DNA of 64,000 bases from SZAS-7 sp964514655 (GTDB lineage: Bacteria; Chlamydiota; Chlamydiia; Chlamydiales; FEN-1388), in the NCBI GenBank assembly GCA_964514655.1, contig CAZEQY010000003.1:118513-182512 (forward strand), written 5' to 3'. Positions 1 through 7,788 of the stretch are shown here, in pieces (the stretch's first letter is position 1; every line of letters begins with the position of its first letter). The notes beneath the pieces were generated by a model that saw nothing but the letters and a program-made list of their open reading frames with translations, was not told where the DNA came from and made no database searches. A program made the translations under genes and the position numbers.

Positions 1-1409
1 ATAACCCACCTTGGTACCCCTCTTTAGATGCCTTTGAACATTATGATATAGGCCGCTCACATCTATTTCCAGATGCAAAATTTGGCGGCACTTTTGATGG
101 CAATAACCAAGTCGATACACGCTCTTCAAACCCAATATATCCCTCTGGATATAATATGGCCTATTTAGATTGCAAAAATGTGTTTATCTATGGCGGAGGA
201 TATGGGGATGAGCCGGGATCAATTGGCGCATTTGTTGCAAAGGTAAACCCCCATACACTTGAGCCAATCTGGTACAATCAATTGATTAATACAGCCCAAA
301 ATGGGGAGTGGGACTACCCAGGCTCCATGGCGATTCTTAAAAATGGCTATATCTATGTCATCTATGGCTATCGCCTGTCAAAAATAGATCCTAAAACTGG
401 CAAAACACTAAAGACACTTATCCTGCCAACAGGTGGTGGAGAAAAGCAAAATACGGCATACAACGGCTTTAATGCTACACCAGATGGCATTCTTGTCATG
501 AAGTCACTCTATAGGCAAGCTGGCTGCACACTTCAAGGCCCTGATGCTCTATTAGATTGCCCCGACCCTACAGATGTTCCAGCCTCAATATTAGTCTCTG
601 TAGATCCATGCAGCATGAAAGTACTTGATACCATTACGCTTCCAGCACCGGTTGCTGCTCGCCCTACAATCACAGAGCACAATCATCGCACTTACGTATA
701 CTTAGTAGAAGCTGACACAGTGATTCGCTACAGAGTAAAAAAAGGAAAGTTCTTCCTCGATAATTCCTGGAACCCTGGCACCATTACGCTATCCGGACAA
801 ACAACTGCCACTTCATTTGTAGCAATGAATGACTGGATCGTTGGACAGGTAAATACACTCCCTTCTGCAACTGCCTTAAGTGTCATTGCCATCAATCAAT
901 CTGATGCCTCTTTACAATACTCTATACAGCCTTTTTTAGGAGATCCTATACCTCCGCTTGTAGCTGCCGCATTTTCAACAGCAGCCCAAGGCGGCGTGCC
1001 TGCAATTAGCTGGGCGCCAGCATCAGTATCTGCAGATAGAGACAGCTCCTTAATCTATGCAACAGACTCACTTCCCGGCAAACTAGCCGCTCTACGCCTC
1101 ACACCAACCGGCTTAGAAGTAGCGTGGAAAGTAGATCAAACCACTACAGAATTTACAACCCTTATCGGATCTAAAAAACACCGCATAATCGTTGGCACAC
1201 ATATCCCTGGACCAGAAATTCCCGGCAACAACATAAACGACTTTGCCATATGGAGAGATGCAAAGACGGGAGAAGAACTAGCACGCTCCCCACTACTTCC
1301 AGCAATGACTCAAGGCACGATGATACAGCCATACTATTCTGGCGACATGTTTTATGAAGGAGAACTCGGGGAGCTCATCAAATTGCAGCCACACCCTACA
1401 GGCCCTTAG
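1..1409 (+). CDS. Partial PQQ-like beta-propeller protein (5' end outside window)
   Basis: The reading frame is open from the first bases of the window, so the N-terminus is missing; the ATG at 156 is internal, because the same frame runs unbroken upstream of it. About 469 residues are visible. They contain recurring beta-blade patterns of the kind GxIYVIYGYRLSKIDPKTGK and ILVSVDPCSMKVLDTITLP, in which a strand ends in a D-x-x-T/S-G-x-x-L turn. This is typical of PQQ or YVTN propellers such as quinoprotein dehydrogenase-like and BamB-like proteins. No catalytic signature is visible and substrate and location are unknown; an exported protein is plausible because the other propeller in the window has a signal peptide. 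Its stop TAG overlaps the stop of the convergent methyltransferase by 4 bases. Confidence 0.7.
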   Translation, partial: NPPWYPSLDAFEHYDIGRSHLFPDAKFGGTFDGNNQVDTRSSNPIYPSGYNMAYLDCKNVFIYGGGYGDEPGSIGAFVAKVNPHTLEPIWYNQLINTAQNGEWDYPGSMAILKNGYIYVIYGYRLSKIDPKTGKTLKTLILPTGGGEKQNTAYNGFNATPDGILVMKSLYRQAGCTLQGPDALLDCPDPTDVPASILVSVDPCSMKVLDTITLPAPVAARPTITEHNHRTYVYLVEADTVIRYRVKKGKFFLDNSWNPGTITLSGQTTATSFVAMNDWIVGQVNTLPSATALSVIAINQSDASLQYSIQPFLGDPIPPLVAAAFSTAAQGGVPAISWAPASVSADRDSSLIYATDSLPGKLAALRLTPTGLEVAWKVDQTTTEFTTLIGSKKHRIIVGTHIPGPEIPGNNINDFAIWRDAKTGEELARSPLLPAMTQGTMIQPYYSGDMFYEGELGELIKLQPHPTGP

Positions 1410-2182
1410 TCTTTGCGTTGAACAATCATAGCTATGAAGCGCATGTAGAGGCCAAAGGCCTTTTCATCTTCTTCAAACTTTTTAAGATCTGCAATAAGCT
1501 CATCAGGGTTTTTGAGAAGGTGTCTTGCTTCTTCAGCACCGAGACGTAAAATAGATTTCTCCCTCGCAGTGCGCAAAATAGGCTGGGCAATATGACTGTG
1601 AAGCACTGTACCGGGTGGATTTGACAAAAGCTGAAAGCCTATGTCAAAGCGGCTTTTTTGCAGGCTTTGCTGTAGGCCTGTTCGCGCTACAAAATGTTCA
1701 TAGGCCAGATTGCGTGTGTTGCAGTAATATTCTGTGCCCATCGATGCGCCCTCTTCAATGCAGACATAGCCACCTGGACGCAATTTGGACATAAAGCGGT
1801 TAAGCACAGCTTCAGCATCTTGTAGATGAGATAGTACAAAGCGAGAAATCAGAATATCACATGAAGCAATCTGATCGAGCGGCATCGTTGTCAAGTCTGC
1901 TTCGATAAAGTCATAAGTGTTTGTTGTAATAAGCTGTTTGATTCGTGCCTTTGCTTCGGTTAAACGTGCATTTGAAATATCGATTCCAATAAAATGTGAA
2001 TGTGAAAATAGCTTCGTAAGACGCTCTTCAAGGTGAGCACTACCGCAGCCAAGAACTATGATGCGCATGTTTTGATTGGGCAACCGCTTCATAGCCTTTA
2101 TAAATGTATCCGATGAAAGCTCATTGAGTAGCTCAAGACGAAGTTCTGCAGTTGCTGCTGTTCCTAAGATATATCCTGTCAT
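1406..2182 (-). CDS. Class I SAM-dependent methyltransferase
   Basis: A 258-residue protein with a Rossmann-type methyltransferase core: motif I IIVLGCGSAHLEERL near residue 40, the acidic end of strand 2 in FIGIDISNARLTEAKARI, motif II around IEADL and CDILISRFVLSH, and motif III in LRPGGYVCIEEG. The C-terminal part matches the UbiE/Trans-aconitate methyltransferase-like layout, but the substrate cannot be read from sequence. The start at 2182 is chosen over an ATG eight codons upstream because AAAAAGGAG lies 9-10 bases before it, within the longer reading frame. It is divergent from the LuxR-type gene, with 92 bases between the starts, so the two could share a control region. Confidence 0.8.
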   Translation of the reverse strand: MTGYILGTAATAELRLELLNELSSDTFIKAMKRLPNQNMRIIVLGCGSAHLEERLTKLFSHSHFIGIDISNARLTEAKARIKQLITTNTYDFIEADLTTMPLDQIASCDILISRFVLSHLQDAEAVLNRFMSKLRPGGYVCIEEGASMGTEYYCNTRNLAYEHFVARTGLQQSLQKSRFDIGFQLLSNPPGTVLHSHIAQPILRTAREKSILRLGAEEARHLLKNPDELIADLKKFEEDEKAFGLYMRFIAMIVQRKD

Positions 2183-2238
2183 CTGGTTTTCTCCTTTTTG
2201 CATCAAAGAATAGAAAAGCCAGCTTCAGAAATGATCCG

Positions 2239-2267
2239 TTGTATCTACTGAGATAATGAATTATACT
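2239..2267 (+). promoter_or_regulatory. Putative sigma70/sigma66-type promoter of the LuxR-type gene
   Basis: TTGTAT (2239-2244), a 17-base spacer, then TATACT (2262-2267). The gene's ATG begins at 2275, about where transcription would start, and no Shine-Dalgarno sequence precedes it. The transcript may therefore be leaderless. Confidence 0.5.
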
Positions 2268-2274
2268 GTTTGTT

Positions 2275-3075
2275 ATGCTGAAAGATTTTTTACATGAAGC
2301 GAGTAATTCCTTCTGTTTTACAGAAGGCGCAAAAGAAATTAACCGAATTTGCAAACCTTTTCTTGATAAACATGATATTGCAAATTTCTATTATATACGA
2401 CTCACCAAGCGGGGAGAGCTAGTTTTTCTTACCAATAATGTTCCCTACGCGATGAATTACTGGGAAGAAGAGCTCCCAACGCGAACAGGATGGAATGAAG
2501 TTGGTCCATCGGTACAAAACTACACCATTTTGTGGGATGAGTGGAAACTGGACAAAGAAATTCTAAATTTTACCCATGCTTCTGGTTGCTTTGATGGCTT
2601 TACCTTTGCTAACCGTTATCACGATGTGATTCAAGCTGTCACCGTTTTTCGCAAATATCCAGTAGATAATCCCGCACAGTACTACCTGCAGCATAAAGAT
2701 GAGCTGCAGCAGTGGATTCACAATTTTCAATGGAACTCGCGAGATCTGATTGGTCATGCGATAGAGAAGCCCATGCATCTTCCAACAGAGTATTTTGCCT
2801 CAGAACAAAAGACCTTCTATCCAGAACGAACGATAGAATGTAGCTTTAGAACGATCCACTCAAAGCTCACGTTCCGTGAACTTGACTGCCTAGCGCTACA
2901 TGCAAGAGGCTTTAGCTGGCCCCACATCGCCCAGATGCTTGACCTTTCCGTACGAACCGTTGAAACCCATTTCATTTCGATTAAGAACCGTTTTGGTTTA
3001 AGCTGTCGAGACGAGCTTTCCCATCTAGCATTGGCGAACCCCATCATCCAAAAATACGCTCCCAGATATGGCTAA
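2275..3075 (+). CDS. LuxR-family transcriptional regulator
   Basis: A 266-residue protein with a C-terminal LuxR/NarL (GerE-type) helix-turn-helix at about residues 197-250: LTFRELDCLALHARGFSWPH, then IAQMLDLSVRTVETHFISI. The second segment is the classical scaffold and recognition helix pair. The roughly 190-residue N-terminal part is an unassigned ligand-binding or PAS-like sensor; it lacks a response-regulator receiver pattern, so control by an aspartate phosphorelay is unlikely. ATG 2275 is the only in-frame start before codon 80, and it has no Shine-Dalgarno. The gene is divergent from the methyltransferase and convergent with sufS (19 bases between stops). Its targets are unknown; self-regulation or control of the divergent gene is an inference from position. 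Confidence 0.8.
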   Translation: MLKDFLHEASNSFCFTEGAKEINRICKPFLDKHDIANFYYIRLTKRGELVFLTNNVPYAMNYWEEELPTRTGWNEVGPSVQNYTILWDEWKLDKEILNFTHASGCFDGFTFANRYHDVIQAVTVFRKYPVDNPAQYYLQHKDELQQWIHNFQWNSRDLIGHAIEKPMHLPTEYFASEQKTFYPERTIECSFRTIHSKLTFRELDCLALHARGFSWPHIAQMLDLSVRTVETHFISIKNRFGLSCRDELSHLALANPIIQKYAPRYG

Positions 3076-3094
3076 AAAACAACCACTACCAATA

Positions 3095-4303
3095 CTATAG
3101 GCTCTTAAGCACTTTACGGAGGGCTTTTACAAAGGTGTGTACTTCATCTTGCGTGTTGTAGAAGGCAAGGCTTGCGCGGGCAGCCGATGTGAGGCCAAAG
3201 TGGCGCATGATGGGCTGGGCGCAGAGGTGGCCGGAGCGAATGGCGACGCCCTGTAGATCAAGGAGTGTTGCGACATCTAGGGGATGTGCGCCATCGATGG
3301 TAAAGGTAATTAATGATCCGCGGTGTTGTCTTGAGCCAAGGATATGGAGGCGATCTATTGATGCAAGCTCCTGCCAAAGTAGCTCCAAAAGCCCTTCTTC
3401 ATAGGCGTGGATCTTATCCATACCAAGCTGCATCAAAAATTGTATCGCGGCATTTAGGCCAACAACTTCTGCAATCATGGGAGTTCCCGCTTCAAACTTT
3501 AGCGGAGGTACGTTATATGTGGTTTTTTCAAAGGTCACCGTCTCGATCATATCCCCGCCGCCTTGATAAGGAGGCATCTGGTTGAGAAGTTCGTATTTGC
3601 CATACAAGATGCCAATTCCCGTTGGGCCTACAGCCTTGTGGCCTGAAAAGACAAAAAAGTCAGCATCTAGTGCCTGAACATCAACTCTCATATGAGGAGC
3701 ACTTTGAGCACCATCTACAAGCACCTTTGCACCGTTTGCATGAGCGAGGCTAATAATTTTTTCTATGGGGTTTATGCAGCCTAAGACGTTTGAAACATGG
3801 GTGATAGCTACTATTTTGGTGCGCTCTGATAGCATACTCGCAAATAGCTCTAAATCAAGCTCGCCATTATCAAAAAATGGCACAACTTTAAGATTCGCTT
3901 TTCGCTCTTCAGCTATAAGCTGCCAAGGCACGATATTTGAGTGGTGCTCCATCTCAGAAATCAAGATTTCATCGCCTTCACGAATAAAGGCTTTACCAAA
4001 TGAAGAAGCAACAAGGTTAATACCGTCAGTAGTGCCGCGGGTAAATATAATCTCATCCTGGCTTGCAGCATTTATAAAGCGCGCTACATTTTTGCGGCAT
4101 TCTTGATAGAGCTCTCCTGCCTCTACAGCTGTAGCATAAATCGCCCTGTGGACTGTCCCGTAGCTATGTTTATAAAAGGTACTCATGGCATCTATCACGC
4201 ATAAAGGCTTTAAAGCCGTTGCTGCGCTATCTAAATAGACTAGAGGATGATCATGCACAACCTTATTGAGCATAGGAAATTCACTTCGTACATCCATCAT
4301 CAT
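3095..4303 (-). CDS. sufS: Cysteine desulfurase SufS
   Basis: A 402-residue PLP-dependent group II cysteine desulfurase, which mobilises sulfur from cysteine as a persulfide for Fe-S cluster assembly. Visible features are the N-terminal YLDSAATALKP, EMEHHSNIVPWQ, VDGAQSAPH, the PLP lysine in FVFSGHKAVGPTG near residue 222, and the catalytic cysteine in RSGHLCAQP near residue 361. The length is normal for the family. Its ATG overlaps the stop of sufD in an ATGA arrangement, so it is the last gene of a translationally coupled sufBCDS operon. No sufE or sufU sulfur-transfer partner is seen nearby. Confidence 0.96.
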   Translation of the reverse strand: MMMDVRSEFPMLNKVVHDHPLVYLDSAATALKPLCVIDAMSTFYKHSYGTVHRAIYATAVEAGELYQECRKNVARFINAASQDEIIFTRGTTDGINLVASSFGKAFIREGDEILISEMEHHSNIVPWQLIAEERKANLKVVPFFDNGELDLELFASMLSERTKIVAITHVSNVLGCINPIEKIISLAHANGAKVLVDGAQSAPHMRVDVQALDADFFVFSGHKAVGPTGIGILYGKYELLNQMPPYQGGGDMIETVTFEKTTYNVPPLKFEAGTPMIAEVVGLNAAIQFLMQLGMDKIHAYEEGLLELLWQELASIDRLHILGSRQHRGSLITFTIDGAHPLDVATLLDLQGVAIRSGHLCAQPIMRHFGLTSAARASLAFYNTQDEVHTFVKALRKVLKSL

Positions 4304-5532
4304 GACACCGTGATGTTATAGTGCGTCGCTAAGTACTCTTCAGCTTGCGTGCGTATCGGGGCACTTTTTGCCTTATTAATCACCTCTTCACAAAAGCCGC
4401 GGATCAATAGCCCGCGCGCTAGACTTTCTGGCAACCCACGCGTCTTTAAGTAAAACGCAAGCTCCTGATCAAGCTGGCCTACTGTTGCCCCGTGAGATGC
4501 TTTAACATCATCGGCAAAAATTTCTAGATTAGGCTTTGAATTTGCCTGAGCCTTGCTGCTTAGTATGAGGTTATTATTTAGCTGGTAGGCTTGAGTCTTC
4601 TGAGCCTTTTTTCTCACGACGATAGCGCCCTGAAAGCTCGATAGCGCCTCATCGTCTAGCACACCTTTAAAAAGCTGATTAGATCGAGTATGAGGCTCTC
4701 TATGTTCAATAGCAACATTTGTGTGGGTCTCTTTTTTGCCATCTAAAAACCATAGGCCACTAACATCTGCCTCAGCACCCTCTCCATCAAGAATAATCTT
4801 CCAGTCTCGGCGGCTTTTTTCAGAATCCGTAAGCTGAACGGCCTTGAAGGTGCTATTTCGTTTAAGATGTGCGCGAAAAGCATCAAAGCGATAGCTGTGC
4901 GATGATGTACCTGCTAAGTCTGCATGGGTAAGTGTAAGATGCGCTCCATCTTCAAGCTGAAAATCAAATACAGCGTTATAGAAGCTGTTTTTACCATCTA
5001 CACACTCTGTACGTGCCACAAGTTCAAGCTCGCAAGATGCACCCATAAAAGCAAAAAGACGAGGCATCACCCACGCACTCTCTTGCTTAGCATCAATAAA
5101 CGAAATAATGCTAATAGGCTCTTTGCAGATAGTCTTTGGCTGCACATACAAAAACGCACCTTCTGGACAGCAGGCGCCATTTAGTAGGACAAAAGGATCA
5201 CCATCCGTAAGCACAAACTTGTTGTAGTGGTTATTAAGGAGTGTTCCATAGGTTTTAAAGGCCTGGCTTTGGCTCAATAAGTCACAGCCCTTGGGAAGTA
5301 TAGAAAGGTCTTTTCGCAAATAGCCATTTACAAAAACAATGCGGTGCTGCTCTTTAAGTGAAAAAGGAGTACTTGATGACTCACTTGGCACATACTGCAC
5401 CTCTTCTAGCCCTTTAAGAGACATATAATCTAAGCGCGTTGGCAATCCTAGCTCCATAAAGCGCTGCCAGCAGGCTTTTGCCATCTTGTCTTCAAGCGGA
5501 ATAAACGATGCTAAAAAGGGCGTATTAGACAT
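4300..5532 (-). CDS. sufD: Fe-S cluster assembly protein SufD
   Basis: A roughly 410-residue SufD, the partner of SufB in the SufBC2D scaffold that builds Fe-S clusters. The C-terminal half has the family beta-helix core, with LTLTHADLAG, HTNVAIEHREPHTRSNQLFK, SSFQGAIVVRKKAQKTQAYQ, EIFADDVKASHGATVGQLDQ and the closing ARGLLIRGFCEEVI. It lies between sufC (overlapping its end) and sufS (4-base overlap). Two start codons compete: ATG 5544 with a purine run directly adjacent, and ATG 5532 with better spacing from AGAGG. The second is used here, though the choice is not firm. Confidence 0.93.
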   Translation of the reverse strand: MSNTPFLASFIPLEDKMAKACWQRFMELGLPTRLDYMSLKGLEEVQYVPSESSSTPFSLKEQHRIVFVNGYLRKDLSILPKGCDLLSQSQAFKTYGTLLNNHYNKFVLTDGDPFVLLNGACCPEGAFLYVQPKTICKEPISIISFIDAKQESAWVMPRLFAFMGASCELELVARTECVDGKNSFYNAVFDFQLEDGAHLTLTHADLAGTSSHSYRFDAFRAHLKRNSTFKAVQLTDSEKSRRDWKIILDGEGAEADVSGLWFLDGKKETHTNVAIEHREPHTRSNQLFKGVLDDEALSSFQGAIVVRKKAQKTQAYQLNNNLILSSKAQANSKPNLEIFADDVKASHGATVGQLDQELAFYLKTRGLPESLARGLLIRGFCEEVINKAKSAPIRTQAEEYLATHYNITVS

Positions 5533-6292
5533 GCTCTTTTTCATCCTCTGGCGACTTTACAAGCCAATCATATCCCTTGTTTTCTAGCTCTTGGGCAAGC
5601 TCAGGGCCGCCTGAAGTTACTATCTTACCGCCAATACAGACGTGAACAAAGTCCGGCTTTATGTAGTCAAGAAGGCGCTGGTAGTGCGTGATCATAAGTA
5701 GCGCCTTTTCAGGCGACATAAGGCGATTTACTCCGCGAGCAACAATGCGCATGGCGTCTATATCAAGGCCAGAATCTGTTTCATCTAGTATTGCCATATC
5801 AGGCTGGAGTATTGCCATCTGCAAAATTTCGTTTCTCTTTTTCTCTCCGCCTGAAAAGCCCTCATTTACCATGCGGTCTTTTAACGACTTTTGCATTTCA
5901 ACTTCTGCCATTTTTTCTTCGTAGTAGCCATCAAAGTCCTGCTCAGACATCTCAGGAAGTTTTTTTGCCTTTTGATTAGAGTTATAGGCAAGGCGCAAAA
6001 ACTGCTTGTTGCTCACTCCGGGAATCTCTACAGGGTACTGAAAGCTCATAAAAAGACCAAGGTGGGCTCTTTCTTCAGGGTCTAGCTCAAGGATGTTTTG
6101 TCCTTTAAAGTAGATAGCACCACTTGTCACTTCATAGGCAGGATGTCCTGCAAGCACCTTTGCAAGAGTTGATTTTCCGGAGCCATTTGGCCCCATGATG
6201 GCGTGTACTTGGCCCTTTTCGATTTTCAGCGAAATGCCCTTTAAAATCTCTTTGCCATCTATTTCACAGTGTATATTTTGTATATCGAGCAT
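5525..6292 (-). CDS. sufC: Fe-S cluster assembly ATPase SufC
   Basis: A 255-residue ABC-type ATPase that drives conformational change of SufBD. Walker A is GPNGSGKST at residues 34-42, the signature is FSGGEKKRNEIL, and Walker B is MAILDETDSGLD with the SufC-typical ETDSGLDIDA extension, followed by the H-loop ITHYQRLLDYI. ATG 6292 lies one base after the sufB stop (TAAC ATG), giving tight coupling; an upstream TTG at 6313 inside sufB is less likely. It is soluble and cytoplasmic. The length is as expected. Confidence 0.96.
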   Translation of the reverse strand: MLDIQNIHCEIDGKEILKGISLKIEKGQVHAIMGPNGSGKSTLAKVLAGHPAYEVTSGAIYFKGQNILELDPEERAHLGLFMSFQYPVEIPGVSNKQFLRLAYNSNQKAKKLPEMSEQDFDGYYEEKMAEVEMQKSLKDRMVNEGFSGGEKKRNEILQMAILQPDMAILDETDSGLDIDAMRIVARGVNRLMSPEKALLMITHYQRLLDYIKPDFVHVCIGGKIVTSGGPELAQELENKGYDWLVKSPEDEKEHV

Positions 6293-6293
6293 G

Positions 6294-7718
6294 TTATCCA
6301 ACCGAATTTTCAAGCTTCATAGAAAGTAAGTTTTTTGCCTCCTGAGCAAACTCAAAAGGAAGCTCATCAAGCACTTTTTTGCAAAAGCCGTTGACGATCA
6401 TATTTACGGCATCTTCAAACGAAATGCCGCGCGAGCGAAAGTAAAAAAGCTGCTCCTCATTAATTTTTGAGGTTGATGCCTCATGTTCTAAGGCGCTTGT
6501 ATTATTACCCACCTCGATATAAGGAAACGTGTTTGCAGAACATTCATCGCCCACAAGCATAGAGTCGCACTGCGTGTAGTTTCTCGCACCATCTGCCTTT
6601 GGAAATATCTTAACAAGGCCGCGGTAGGTATTACTTGAGCGCTCACTTGATATACCCTTAGAAACAATTGTCGATTTTGTATTTTTGCCAATATGAATCA
6701 TCTTGGTGCCGGTATCTGCCTGCATGAAGCCATTTGTAAGCGCAACAGAATAAAACTCGCCAACAGAGTTATCGCCTCGCAAGATGCAGCTTGGGTACTT
6801 CCAGGTTATGCTAGCGCCAGCTTCTACCTGTGTCCAGGATATCTTGGAACGCACGCCCGCACAAAGGCCGCGCTTTGTAACAAAGTTATAGATACCGCCG
6901 GCACCTGTTTTGGGATCGCCTGAATACCAGTTTTGGATAGTAGAATACTTAATCTCAGCATTGTCGTGAGCAATAAGCTCTACAACGGCTGCATGAAGCT
7001 GGTTTGTGTCAAAAGCAGGAGCTGTACAGCCTTCTAGATAGCTTACGTAGGACCCTTCTTCAGCGATAATCAACGTCCGTTCAAACTGACCGGAATTTCT
7101 GTCGTTGATGCGAAAGTAAGTAGAAAGCTCCATTGGGCATGTAACGCCTTTTGGAATATAGACAAACGATCCATCAGAAAACACTGCCGAATTTAGGCAG
7201 GCATAGAAATTATCATGCGCAGGAACTACGCTTCCTAGATACTTCTTAACAAGATCAGGGTACTTATGAATAGCTTCTGCTATTGAGCAAAGGACAACGC
7301 CGGCATCTTCTAGCTTTTTCTTAAAGGTAGTACCTATTGAAACGGAGTCAAAGACTAGGTCTACAGCCACATTTGTAAGGCGCATCTGTTCTTCAACCGG
7401 AATACCAAGACGCTCAAAAGTCTTTAGAATTTCCGGGTCAACTTCACTTAAGTTGCTTACCTTAGGGATGTTTTTTGGAGCAGAAAAGTAGCAGATATTC
7501 TGGTAGTCAACTTTTGGGTGCGTGATATTTGCCCACTCTGGCTCTTGCATAGTTTGCCAACGACGAAAAGCCTTTAGGCGAAACTCAAGCAACCATTCAG
7601 GCTCATCTCTTTTAGCAGAAATTGCGCGAATAACTTCTTCGTTGATACCGCGAGGAAATGTGTCCATTTCAACATCAGTAACAAAGCCATATTTATATTC
7701 AGCACTTGCAAAGGCCAT
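6294..7718 (-). CDS. sufB: Fe-S cluster assembly protein SufB
   Basis: A 474-residue SufB, the scaffold subunit on which the nascent Fe-S cluster forms. Recognisable stretches are FSDGSFVYIPKGVTCPMELS, RTLIIAEEGSYVSYLEGCTA with a candidate sulfur-accepting cysteine in the core, IKYSTIQNWYSGD, and the C-terminal EHEASTSKINEEQLFYFRSR followed by GFCKKVLDELP. It is the first gene of the operon. AGAGGGAT precedes the ATG by 2-3 bases, and an extended -10 box lies just upstream. It is 70 bases downstream of the stop of the same-strand ankyrin gene, so the suf operon probably has its own promoter rather than depending on read-through. Confidence 0.96.
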   Translation of the reverse strand: MAFASAEYKYGFVTDVEMDTFPRGINEEVIRAISAKRDEPEWLLEFRLKAFRRWQTMQEPEWANITHPKVDYQNICYFSAPKNIPKVSNLSEVDPEILKTFERLGIPVEEQMRLTNVAVDLVFDSVSIGTTFKKKLEDAGVVLCSIAEAIHKYPDLVKKYLGSVVPAHDNFYACLNSAVFSDGSFVYIPKGVTCPMELSTYFRINDRNSGQFERTLIIAEEGSYVSYLEGCTAPAFDTNQLHAAVVELIAHDNAEIKYSTIQNWYSGDPKTGAGGIYNFVTKRGLCAGVRSKISWTQVEAGASITWKYPSCILRGDNSVGEFYSVALTNGFMQADTGTKMIHIGKNTKSTIVSKGISSERSSNTYRGLVKIFPKADGARNYTQCDSMLVGDECSANTFPYIEVGNNTSALEHEASTSKINEEQLFYFRSRGISFEDAVNMIVNGFCKKVLDELPFEFAQEAKNLLSMKLENSVG

Positions 7719-7739
7719 CTATCCCTCTAAAAACCATAT

Positions 7740-7748
7740 AGTATAACA
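7740..7748 (-). promoter_or_regulatory. Extended -10 element upstream of sufB
   Basis: On the minus strand the sequence reads TGTTATACT, an extended -10 (TGnTATACT). There is no good -35 at 16-18 bases; a TTGATG lies 21 bases upstream. Transcription would begin near 7733, giving a leader of about 15 bases that carries the AGAGGGAT ribosome-binding site. Confidence 0.45.
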
Positions 7749-7788
7749 TTTTTGCCGGATACGATACATCAAAATAATTATTTTATAT

